A stretch of 64,000 bases of DNA, from NCBI GenBank assembly GCA_006937955.1, contig SSNP01000308.1, positions 1-64,000 of the forward strand, given 5' to 3'. Both the position numbers and the translations under genes were made by a program. The notes under the pieces are model-generated. The model was not told where the DNA came from. It did no database searches and was given only the letters and a program-made list of their open reading frames with translations. Below are positions 40,701-52,700 of this stretch, piece by piece; the stretch's first letter is position 1; each line of letters begins with the position of its first letter. The DNA comes from Pachypanchax playfairii. Its lineage: Eukaryota > Chordata > Actinopteri > Cyprinodontiformes > Aplocheilidae.

Positions 40701-43700
40701 CCAGTACTGTGCCTGGAGGGTCGAGCCACATGTTGGAATGAGGAGAATTTGAAACCATGTACTGTAAACAAACAAACACACAGTCAGATCATGTAAATAG
40801 ATTTAGATAATCAAGTTACAGCTTTTAGATTTTCTTTTTGAAATGTAAATATTTAGCAGGAAAAGTTAAGATCTTCATTAAAAGTAAGTATTTTTTTAAA
40901 AATGTAATTCTTCACATTTGATAGTAATTTTATTTATAAAAAACTTGATCACAAGTTACAAAATGTAATGAAAACACTTGTGTTACTCTCTGTTTTTAGA
41001 AAACCTTGTTGGTTAATAGCAGGATGAGTGCGTAGTTTGTATTACTTTGTCTTTATTTTTCTTCGTACATGCGTTAAAAAGACGAGGGTGACTTTTCAAA
41101 AGATGAACATTTCTCACAGATTTTTTTATTACATTTGTCTAAATACGTTCACTAAAGCCGTGAATATCTTTTATAGTATTTTAGAAATCTGAAAATAAAT
41201 ACTGAAGCACAAATATGTTCGAATTTTGTATAAATAATTCCAACTGATACAAGGTTTAGTTTAATCAAACCTCGTATGTCACTCAGTCTCAGATAAGTTT
41301 GAGGTTTGTATTAAAATGTTTTAACTGTATCAGATCAAACAGTAAACATGTAAATTGAACAAATAAAAATATGAACAACATTGTCTTTATGTGTAATGTA
41401 AACATGAATTGAACATTTTCATTTTAAATCAAATATTTTGGAATTAAAAGTGTTTATCTGTAAAACACAATCAGGTTGTCAGACATGAAGAGTCTCACCT
41501 ACTGGTTCCATTTATTTTGAGACTCTGCTGTTGCTCTCGTCTCGTTCCAGGTGGTCACGTCCTTCTCAGTTAAATGGTGTTCTGGAGTTCTACTCCATCT
41601 TCCTGTCACATGATGATGCAGAACCCGTGCTAGCCTATAACAGCTCAGAACTTTCCGAAGATCACACACTCCGCAATTTAACTCCCGGAACATCTTACAC
41701 CATCAGAGTGGCTGTGAGACCTTCCTTTTATGTTGTTTGGTTTTTATTATTATATTTTATTTATGTTTCTTTTTTTTACATTGTGACTTTTTTCTTCGTG
41801 CCTGTGTGTATCTATCTGTGTGGAGTAGGCGTGCACAGGAGGTGGGTGCACATTAAGTCCCCCAAGTCAGGTTCAGACTGAGGAAAGTACCCCTGAGAAT
41901 GTTCCTGCACCTCTGGTCATTCCTTTCTCTCCACATGCACTCAACATCAGCTGGACTCCTCCCCAAACTCCGAACGGTGAGAGTGCACACACACACACAC
42001 ACACACACACAAGCATGTACACACACCCAAAGACACTATACATGCACATTTAGAAATCATTAGCGGTCAGATATAGAATATGCACAGGAGACACATGCAC
42101 AGGTTACCAGTTATTTATATATCAGTATCTTTTTAAACATGTTCTTTTAGTTAGATACTGTAAAGAGAAAATAAATGGGAGAAAAAAATTACTATAACAG
42201 TCAAAAGTGGATGAAAACAAAAGGACAACATCATTTTTTGTGCAGGAAATCGGACATAACAGAGTAAAGACTGATGGAGTCAAAGAAATTAAGGAAACAG
42301 GAAAGAAGAAAGTAACTTTAGGAACTTAAAAACAAGGAAGATGGAGACAGAGAGGTTGAGAAAACAGTTTAAGTTTCAGATTAGCAGAGACTGGGAGTGA
42401 GAGCTTCACTGAGCTCCTTAAAGTGGATAGAAAGTGCTCCCTTTTGTCTAAAGAGAGAACTGCAGCCAGGAAGCACATGGCTTTACTCTGTCTCACTCTA
42501 ACCGCTTGTTCCTGCACCGTTTACTTACTAAGAATTCAAATTGGCTCAACAATTTTCTGGCTTAGATTTTTGCTAGAAACTTATTTATTTGTATTCTGTA
42601 GAATTTCACCTACTGTTTCCAGGCTGTAAAAAGAAAAGCATGTTGTGCAATACAGTTTGTATTCAATACAAAAAGGTTTTTGTGAGAAAGTTATTATTAT
42701 CACCTTTATAATGTGTGTGCATTGCTTACTTTAATCATCCCCCAATTTTTGATATTATCTACATTTCATTGTCACATGACACAGTTTCTGAACATGCACC
42801 AGTGGAGACCAGAAGAACATCTGTACAAACAGAAATAAAGCAAAATTAAAATTCTTGTAAACATTGTGTCTGTTTCACGTGATGTTTATATGAATCCATT
42901 TCTGTTTTAAAGAAAGTTTTATTTAAAGATATTTACTTAAACAACCACTAAACAGTGAAATGATCCCACATACTGAAGTGAAAATGTGTATTATAAAGAC
43001 TATATTAACAGGCTTATAGTATAACTCAATAAGTCAAATTAAATAAACGCTAAAAACTGTAAGAGGATTTCCCACTCCATTTAATAACATAAAACACAGT
43101 CCCACAAATCATCAAAGTTACTGTCACGCTCGTTGTGCAAGTGTAATTGTGTAACGTATGTGTGATGTGAGCTATGTGTGTTTTACATTTAATGCCACAT
43201 AATTGTATTTTGCAACATAAACCCTGCGATGTGTGCTCATATTAGCCTGGATAAATTACTTAAAGGTTTTCGCTTCTGTTGACAGAAATATATAGCAAGG
43301 CAGACACTTAATAATAATCACCTCGTTATCTCGCGCCTTTTCTTCTTCTTCTTTTTTAAATAAGGGAACTGCTCAGTTCTTATTTTAATTACTCTTTTTA
43401 AATAAACGAATGACAACAATGATGATGATGATGATGGCGATGGGTTACAGAAGGAGATCCTGTGTTATATTTTTTTTTCCTCTGTCCCACCCCTCCTCCC
43501 CATTTCTCCCCAATTCCACAGGGATTTGTGGGGGATAATCCTCTCGGGGATTAAGTCAGGGCAACACGCAGACAAAGAGGGGAAATAAGCCTGTTATGCA
43601 TTCGATGCTTCATTTCCCAACCTGTCTTTATTACAGCCTATACTGATATGGGCTTATTCACACATACACACGCATACACGCACACACACAAGCGCCTACA

Positions 43701-46700
43701 GATGTCCGCACACGTATAGTCATACGCGCACACACTCACATGCATGTGATTGGCCACATTAAGAGCTTCTCAGATAACTTGGGTCCGTGGGGTTTTTGTG
43801 TCTTCATTTTCCTGATAGGTGTGTATATCTGCATTGAGCAATAATAAAACCCACACATGATTAAAGCAGAGTAGATTCTTAGTTCTTAGCACTGATCTTT
43901 TGAGCCCCTTGTATGCATTTTTATTAAGGAAAAGCACATTTGGCACCGTACTGTTTCATTTTTTTTATTAGGTGGGTGTAATGTCATGTAATTATTGTGC
44001 TGGGGTTGGTGTGTGTGTGTGAAGAAGTATGAGTGTATAGCCGAAAGTGAGTTTCCATCTAAATGAATGTGTGTGTTTCTCTTGCTGTATCTATATTGTA
44101 TCCATAAATGTGTGTGTGTGTGGGTATGTTTGTGTGTCCGCACCTATTTGCAGCCTCATTTGTGTGTGTGCATGTTCATTCCTGTACCAGTGTCCTTCTC
44201 AGAGCCTTCATCCTTGTAATGCCTATGGTTACAATTGTCATTTCAGTGCTGTTTTCATCTGTAGGACACACTGACTGTCAGGCCTGGAGCCTCTCAGTCA
44301 CTTTTCATTTGCATTGTAATACAGTGAACCAGAGTGCACATTGCAGAGCTTACTTTGTGGTTGTCACTTATCACAGTCCAGACTCAGTCAGGCAGAATAT
44401 GAGTAACTAATACATCCAGAAAAATGTAGGTGTAGATGTTTTATCCTGTCACATGTATTTGTTTTTATAATATCATGATTATACATTAAAGTAGAAGTTA
44501 TAGTCGCATGTTTTGACAGAGATGTTTCAGGACAGCGAGCAAATTGTATTTGATTGTGATTACAGAAGAAAATGAAATTGACTGCATGATGGTGCGTTTG
44601 GTTTGCAGCAACAAGCCCAGAGGTCACAGGGTCCTTTCTGCATGGAGTCTGCATGTCCACCGTGTGTGCATGGATTTTTGCTGGTATACTTTGGTTGTTT
44701 CCCACAAGCCCAAAAAAACATGCATGTTAGGTTAACTGGCAACTCTAAATGGGCCTGTAGGTGCGATGGTGTCTGGTTGTTAGTCTTCATCTGATGAGGT
44801 GTAAACAGACTCTCAACCAGTGACTGCAGGAGTCTGACCAGCTGCTCACAGCCATGATTAAGGTCAAGGGCTATAGAAAATTGATTTATGGTCAAATTAA
44901 GGGATGTCCAGACCTGCATGTGTACAACAGATGTGTTTTATGTCGTGGTTTAAACTTGCTGAAACACAAGCAGCTTGCAAGATGATTTTATCCTCTTTAA
45001 AATTTTACTGTGGCATCAAAGTTTGCATTAGAAATGTCCATGATGTGCTTTTTAAGTTTTTCTGGTCCTGCTTTGATGATAAGTACATGTTCCCCTTTAA
45101 CAGGTGTTATAACTAGTTATGGTCTCTGGCTGGATGGGGTTCTTATTTTGAACGCCAACTCCGATCAGAGGTTTTTCGTGGTGGAGGGACTTTCTCCATG
45201 GAGCCGACATATAATCAGACTGCAGGCCTGTACGGCACGGGGCTGTGGCAAAGGACCAATGGTCAGTGATTTTATACTCTATAAACACTTTGTGACTAAA
45301 ATTGTAAAATATTTTGACATTTGCTCGTTTTTGACATCTGTTTGTTTAGCTAATGCTAACTTTAGAGGTTTAACTTGTTTTTTGTTGTTTTTCTATCTCC
45401 AACTGGGCAGAATTTTTAAATAATAAAGGATACATTTCATTTGCTACCAAAAGCATAAAACACATAGATGTCTGCTCTTCCAGCCAACATATTTAAGGGA
45501 ATCAACACTTCATCAAATCCTCTACTGGGTGAATAATCTTCCATCACTTGGTGAAATGAATGAGCTAATACAGCAAAACAGATTTCAGAGAACAAATTAT
45601 TACTGTAGGTTATACCAGAAAAATGATCCACATGTGAGGAAGCTCGCTCAAACATATTTAAAGTGTATGTGTGTTGAAGGTGCATGTCTGTGTGTGAGTG
45701 TGTCACAGGGCATCATAAAGGTGATCGATTCTCACGGCTCAATAACGAGGCCTGCGTAGCGACAGTGACATTTGGTAGGAAATGCCACTTCGTTCTCGCC
45801 GACATCTTTGACGACAGGCCAGATTTTTGGGGCATATTTCCAATACAGACACCATGTTTTGTTACACAGAGGGAGAAAAAAGCTGACACAGCAGAAAAGA
45901 GAGAGAGGATGATGATGGAAAAGGATGAGAAGAAGAAGTGTCAACAAAAGGATAGTGGGAAGATAGAAGGGAGAAAGAGAGAATTTAGGAATATACGTAA
46001 ATGATGAAAATTGAATAAATGATCTAAGAAAAATGAGAAATGAGGTGGAAGGATTTCAGCAGAGGAAAGGGTGAGAAGACGATGCAACAATGTGTAATGA
46101 ATATAGCAGAAGAACCAGATTATCAAGCACAGACATTAAGCTGATTCTGTGAGCAAACGTGTTCATTTACATACATGTATGTGTCTATTAGTATAAAGGC
46201 AGTGCTGTGATAATGTGGCTTCGATTGTAGCTGAATTACAACATTTCTGTTAAGAAGAGTGGGACAAGTGATGAGAAAGGCTCACTACCAGTTAACATGT
46301 TAGAAACAAAAGGAAAATGTGTAAAATAAGGTGCAAAAACACAAATGAAACCAATAAAACAATGTGGTAGAAATGTAAAACATTCTCATTCTGATTGAAA
46401 AGCCAGTGAATATAAATGTGGTTTAAGATGAGGTTTGCAAACAGCAGAACATGGAAACTGTGTAGCATGTAAGAGCAGATGGTTCACTGGTTCAGGAGCC
46501 TCTACTGGAAAGGCTCCATCACTACTGTTTACCTGCCTCAATCGTAGGACAATTAAAAGCAAATGTTCAGCAGATCCGAGTGGTGAGGGATTGGAGGCAT
46601 ACGACTGCGTTAGATCAGATGGATACGTAGGAGCCCGTCCTTTTAGAGCCTTATAGGTCAACAATAACACATTAAAATATGTTAGTCAGTAAAAATCAAT

Positions 46701-49700
46701 CCTAAAATGAAAAGAGAGACAATAAGGAGAAGCATCACAGGAGAGACATGTTCTTGAGCTGCAGCATTCTGGACTAACTACTGCTTAAAGATTCGTGTCT
46801 GACTAACAACAACATACAGAGAGTTACAATGATCCAGTTGGGATTTCATAAAAATATGAATCCCCCTTTCAAAGTATGAATACATGTATATAAAGTCATT
46901 TTTATGGCTGAAGGTTGTTTACATTGTGTGTGGTTTTAATTTGCATGTACCGGTACTCTTTGTGTACTTGTGGCTTTGAAAAACTCTAAATTAGGTGGAG
47001 GTACGTACATTAGAGATGGCCCCTGAAGGTCCTACACTGTTGGAGCTGGCCAATCAGAGCGCTCAATCTCTAAGAGCCCGCTGGACAGCCCCTCCAAGAG
47101 CTAATGGGAACCTCAGCTACACACTCTACTATAAAAGCAAAGGTAACAGCCTCTCTGTCTCAGTCTGTCTTTCTCAGGTATAGAAATAAGGTAATGCTTG
47201 TCTTTTTGTAAAGTTTTTACATTATCAAACAACTTTTTATGTAATTTCGTCATGTGGAGTTGCTTTTATTAAAAATTGCCAACCTTATTCTTGAAACACT
47301 TTGCAATAAGTTTAAAAACAAATAAGTCCTACAGCTATTTTTATGTGAGACACAGCTAAGGCATTTTTTAAAAGTGTTAGTCAACATCTGGAAAAATGAG
47401 CCGAGTTGTATTTTTTTTTTAAGTTGTTACAGTTTCCCACTCATTTTCATGGCGATAGGACAGAAAACCTGTACTGGGGGTTCTTGTCCCCCTGAAGCTT
47501 CAGTTACTACGTTACATTCCTGTGTCTGAAATTCATTCATGTTGATGAGTAAAAGTCGCTCAAATGGTGTTTTGAATTGGATGATGCATTTACGGAACCT
47601 TTTGGTCCATGTTAGAGTCACACATGTTTCATCCTGATTTTCTGACATTAATCGTTTTGCTGATTTCAAGAACATCAAGTTTTTTTTGTTGTTTTTTTAA
47701 AAATTTGTTTTGTTTTGCTCCACAGAGATGAGTGAAGCATAATAATATGCATAGAGATAGACTCACACACTCACTTGGAAGTCAGGCCATGAAATGGGAA
47801 ACTGAGAGAAGAAGTAATCAAACAAAACTGGTATAGAAAGATGTGGTATTTTGATATTGCGAGATACTTTAGATTGGAGATGATTTTGGAGTGTAGAGAG
47901 AAGCCATCGAAGGAAAGAACAAAGACAAGGAGCAATAACTCTATAATAAAAGAACTGTGGTTAGAAAGAAAGGGGTGGGGCAGTGGGGGGCTCATATATC
48001 CATAGACGTATCAGAAGAGTCTGCCTGTAAAACCAGTATGAGATATTTAAAAAAAACTGCTAGAGACGGACAAAAAAAAACCAAAGGAACCGGACTGAAA
48101 GGAGATGAAGGGTTTTGAGCAGCATACACACCAGCACACACTCATTCTTTAACTCATTTCTATTTTTCTGTGTCATACATACATACACATATACACCGCC
48201 TTTGATCTGTACCTCACAGAGGTAGTACCATAACACTGAATGGAGAGAAGGAAAATAAAGTCTGGATGGAAGATAGAAATAGTGTTTTTTGATTGCTGCA
48301 CCAAACCTCCTGTTTCTCCGATGCAAATAACCTTCATCAGTTTACACAGAACTGATCTTCATCTCTGTGTCTGTGTCCATCTAAATTTAGACATATGGTA
48401 TCAGTTTGCAGTGTTTTGTTTTCCAATGACTTCTCTCCTCTGCTTGAGTAATCTCAATATGCATAGCACTCTTTTCAATGCTCCATTTATTTGTCTGTAT
48501 TTCTGTCTCACTATCTCTATTTTTCCCTGTCTGTTTAATATAATTAATATTAAATATTATGTACCATAAATGTAACTGCTACATGTGGACGTGTTAACCT
48601 GTTTTAGATGGTGAGGGTGTGTTGGATGGAGGAACAGCAGCCGGTGTCTGGATGTCTGTAACTGACCTACAGCCTTACACAAACTACAGCTTCTGGATTA
48701 GAGGCTGTAACTCACAAGGTTGTGTTGAAAGCCTTCCACTCAATGTGACCACACCCGCAGCAGGTACATACACACCCTCCCCCTATATATAAAACTTGTA
48801 CAAGAGTTTCCTGCTACCTGCAGTCTAAATGAAATATATTTTAGAGGGTTGTTTCAGCCATTTAACGTGTGTTTCTGAGTAAATGATCAATATCTGTGCT
48901 GACGTCTTTTCCTGAATTACCTCCAGCTTAGAAGCATAGAGTTTATATCCAACAGGATTGATAAGCTAACAGCTAGTCTGAATGTACATAGATGCAATTA
49001 GATTGCTGCTATCTTAAAATAACTTCAAACTTTCACAGCTGTTTATGTTAAAGTTATTTAAAAATTCTTTAAACCACCATCCATTTTGCTTCACATGATT
49101 TCTGTTCAAATAATCAAGGAATTCTTATTAGACTTGAGCCCTGAAGAATTCCATACACATAAGTTACTTTGTGACTGGAAGTTAAATGTGTTCAAATGTA
49201 AACATTTTAGGATGAAACACTTTGAACATTTCAAGTGCCATTTAACATGTCAGAAGTTTTTAATGAAAAAAGTAAATGTCTTAAAACCTTATTTAAAAGT
49301 TTTTACTATTTGAGATTGAGGTTTTACAAAATTATCTCAATTGAGTTTATGTACTTTAGATTGGATGAATCATAGTTTGGAGTTCATTTTGTTTGGTTCA
49401 TGTACTTCTAAATTACTAAATGGGTAAAATATAACAATCATGTCTGTTGGGAATATAAGTTTTAGTCAGGCTTGTAATTGAAGATTTTGCCCCAAATGAG
49501 AAGCTCAATGGCTGTTTGTTGTTTTTCGAGTAGTGCACATGCGTTGCAGCGAGAAGACGTTGTAGCCAATATATAACGAAACTGATGTGTTATCTATTGG
49601 CTACTTTATTTCAAGTAGGTCTATGATTTATGAATATTATAACTTTTTCTTTTGGAAACCATAAGTACAAGACCGCTACAAGTTGATAAAATGATTTTTA

Positions 49701-52700
49701 AGTAAATTTGACATCTAAATTTGCTACAAAATCGTCTTTACCAACTTTAAATATCTGTACCTTGAGAATAGTTTCTAGCTTAAAGCTCAACACATGAAAC
49801 CCTTTGTCATGTTTGGATTTCAGTTGCTCTTCATTTGAGCTTAACGTGTACTTTGCAATGGACTTTCACAATCTAACCAAGCTCTGCAGGACTTCTTCTT
49901 CATGCCAGGTGTTTACCACCTGCTTCGGGTATTACCATCACAAAAGACATCTACCATTTTACAGCTTTAGCCACATGAACTATGGAGGCCCTGAACATTG
50001 CTCATTAAGCATCAACGTCTCTGTCCTCCTTTGGGATACGGAAGCTGTGGCCCTTCTGGCCTCTGTCAGATGTTCCTAGCACACCCTGAAGACATGTCTG
50101 TCTGGCATCTTCCCACCACTTGAACCATCTCAACATCAGCTGGTGTGGACAGTAAGATCTGATGACATATTTACAAAACTTTGTTATAGATAAACCAGGA
50201 TTAGCACAGCAGTCCAACATTAAAACACTGGTTCAGATCAGCTTGGCTGTTCCTTCCAACCATGTTCATCCCAGTGGAGAAACTTCCAACACTCTTTCCA
50301 AGATACTCTAAGATGCTGATAGATGCATTTTCACTAATGACAGTTAGCAGTACCAACATTTGGGCAATAAGTCGAGGAGATAAAAGTGAATACACGTGCA
50401 CTTGTATTTGTCCGTATAACGACTACTTTCTGAGAGTTTTATTAAAATTCATCTTGTTGTTTGTGAGATATTTTCAGAGAAAAATATAATGTTCAATTGG
50501 CAGTGAAGGATAATAAACGCTATTCACAAAAGCAGAGAAAAATCATGGGAACACATTTGTCATTGCATTAACACACATATTTATGGTTACCACAATAAAT
50601 TTGTGAGTTTGTAATTGTGCAGAACAGAAACTGATACCAAACCACAGAATACAAATTAATTAATGAACACAAACATTAGCAGTTGTTACAGTACTTCCCC
50701 ACATCGATGTCTTAGTAAGAAAACAACAAGAGACAGACTTGGAAAAGTTCGTATGTTCAAGTTCAAAACAAAGGCATAAGAAAGTATAAATTTTAAATAC
50801 CAGACGTTTCCTCTCTTTCTGTCTCTCTTTTTACCTCTGTGCCTCTGGCATCTCTTTAGACTTCTTTTAGGCAAACTGTCTTGATGCGTCCTTGTTCTGC
50901 GAAAGAACAGAGAGAAGATAGAGGAGCAGGAGACAGAAGAGCAGAGTAGGAGGAGAGCAGAGAGAAAGAAGTGAACATAAAAGTGCATAGTTTAAAACGA
51001 TTAGTGACACCTCTGATATTGTACCTGCTAACACAGCATGAGAAAGACACAGGCTCACTAACAGTATGTGTGTCTTTGTGATTTTAGTCTGATGCGCTTG
51101 CCTGTGTGTGTGTTTGAGAAGGAAGAGAGCAAGAAAGAAACAGTCTTTTCATGAATTAAAGGTGAACACTCTCTGGGAATGAACTTTTAATACATCTACC
51201 AGTCGATTTTTTCCTAAAAAGTAAAATGTTTGCAATATCATTTAGTTCTTTAGCTGGAAAAACATTTTTGTAAAAAAGAACCTGAAGAAAACTACAAGCA
51301 GAATTAGCCTTGTGAAAATTAGCCTTGTGCACTACTGTTTTACATCTACAAGTCAAGAAATGATTCTGAACACATGACAGAAGTTTTATTTACACTGAAC
51401 ATAAGTTAAAAATGATGTTGACATTTCTCTATCCAGGATTAAGCAAACCTTACATAGCTAATGAGCATAAATATTCTTAAAAAAATGTTTTAAATTGTAT
51501 ATCCAATAAATCTCTTTTGATACGGATGACCAAAAATTTAAATATACAAGTCAAGTCTGACAAAAACGGTGATGAATATTTGATGAACAGGGACATTTGT
51601 GTTTCCAAATCTTGAGTCAGCCGTATGTTTCATTGTTCCTGTATTAGTCATATTAAACAAATATCACAATTCTATTCAATGTTTCTTTTTTCAGACAAGT
51701 ATAAAGATGTTCTCATTTACCTTAGTTTAATTGAAAATTGAAAATCCTTGTACTTGTCTAAAAAAGAAACATTAAATAGCTATATGAGAAAAATAAGAAA
51801 TAATTAACTTATTGATTAGAAAAAAAGTATCATAATTTATTTGTGTGCTGCAATTATTGCAATTTAAAAGGTTTTAATGGGCTTTTTTCCACATTCTTTG
51901 TATGTGTGTTTGCAGTCTATCCTTGTGGATAAGATGTCTTCAGCAATCACTTTTATTGTAGCAGAAAGAGAACAATGTTTGATTGAAGGGTCACTTTATA
52001 CATCAGTGTCTGCTCTTTTTTTCTCACAGTCAACAGTATTGCCACTGATTTCTCCTTGTGTTTGTTGTCCTTATATCCAGTATCATCTGTCATCCTTTCT
52101 GCAGCTGTTAAGAAATCAGCTGTCACATGATGTCATTGCTGATTTTTATAATAAAAACAATGGACTAATTTGTGCAGTTGTGAAAACAAACCCAATTGTT
52201 ATACAGTATAAATAGAAAACTGCATATATGTGTTGGATGGGAAGTAAAAGAAAAATTGTCTGTATTATAGAGATGAAGATTTATAGATTTTTAAGGCCTT
52301 TTTTATTCACTTGGATGTAAAAAAAAAGGACAAACTAAACCAAAGCCACAAGTTCACTCTTGTTTACTTGAATATTTTTTGTTCTTCTGTTTTCATCTCT
52401 CATTTGTTCCTTTTCTTTCTTTGAACTTGAATCTAAGTTAAGGTGTTGTTACATTTGTTACATGGTGGTGGCCGTAGCCTAATGGGAAGGAGTTTGCTCT
52501 TTGTTTGGAAGACCAGGGTTTGATCCCAGGTCCCAGCAGGCATGTGTGTTGAAGTATTCTTGGGCAGGATACTGAACACTGAAACATCCGCTGGGCGCCG
52601 TACAAAATGCATTTAAACCATTCTCAGAGATGAGGGCGGGTTAAATACAGAGAAGTAATTTCCCAAGAGGGACCAAGAAAGTATAAATAATTAATTAATT

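Larger units (their letters stand above)
41977..45103. other. ush2a intron 17 (3.1 kb)
   Basis: A CA array begins just past the donor (41986-42011). A short GAT array (43420-43436) and CA/CG-rich then TG-rich sequence (about 43660-44175) follow. A fish repeat fragment lies at about 44690-44890. Confidence 0.75.

Noticed and set aside
43881..44919. Cluster of overlapping ORFs of 60-119 codons on both strands
   Set aside because: They are rich in His/Thr/Cys from CA/TG tracts or cross a repeat fragment; no consistent frame or splice signals.
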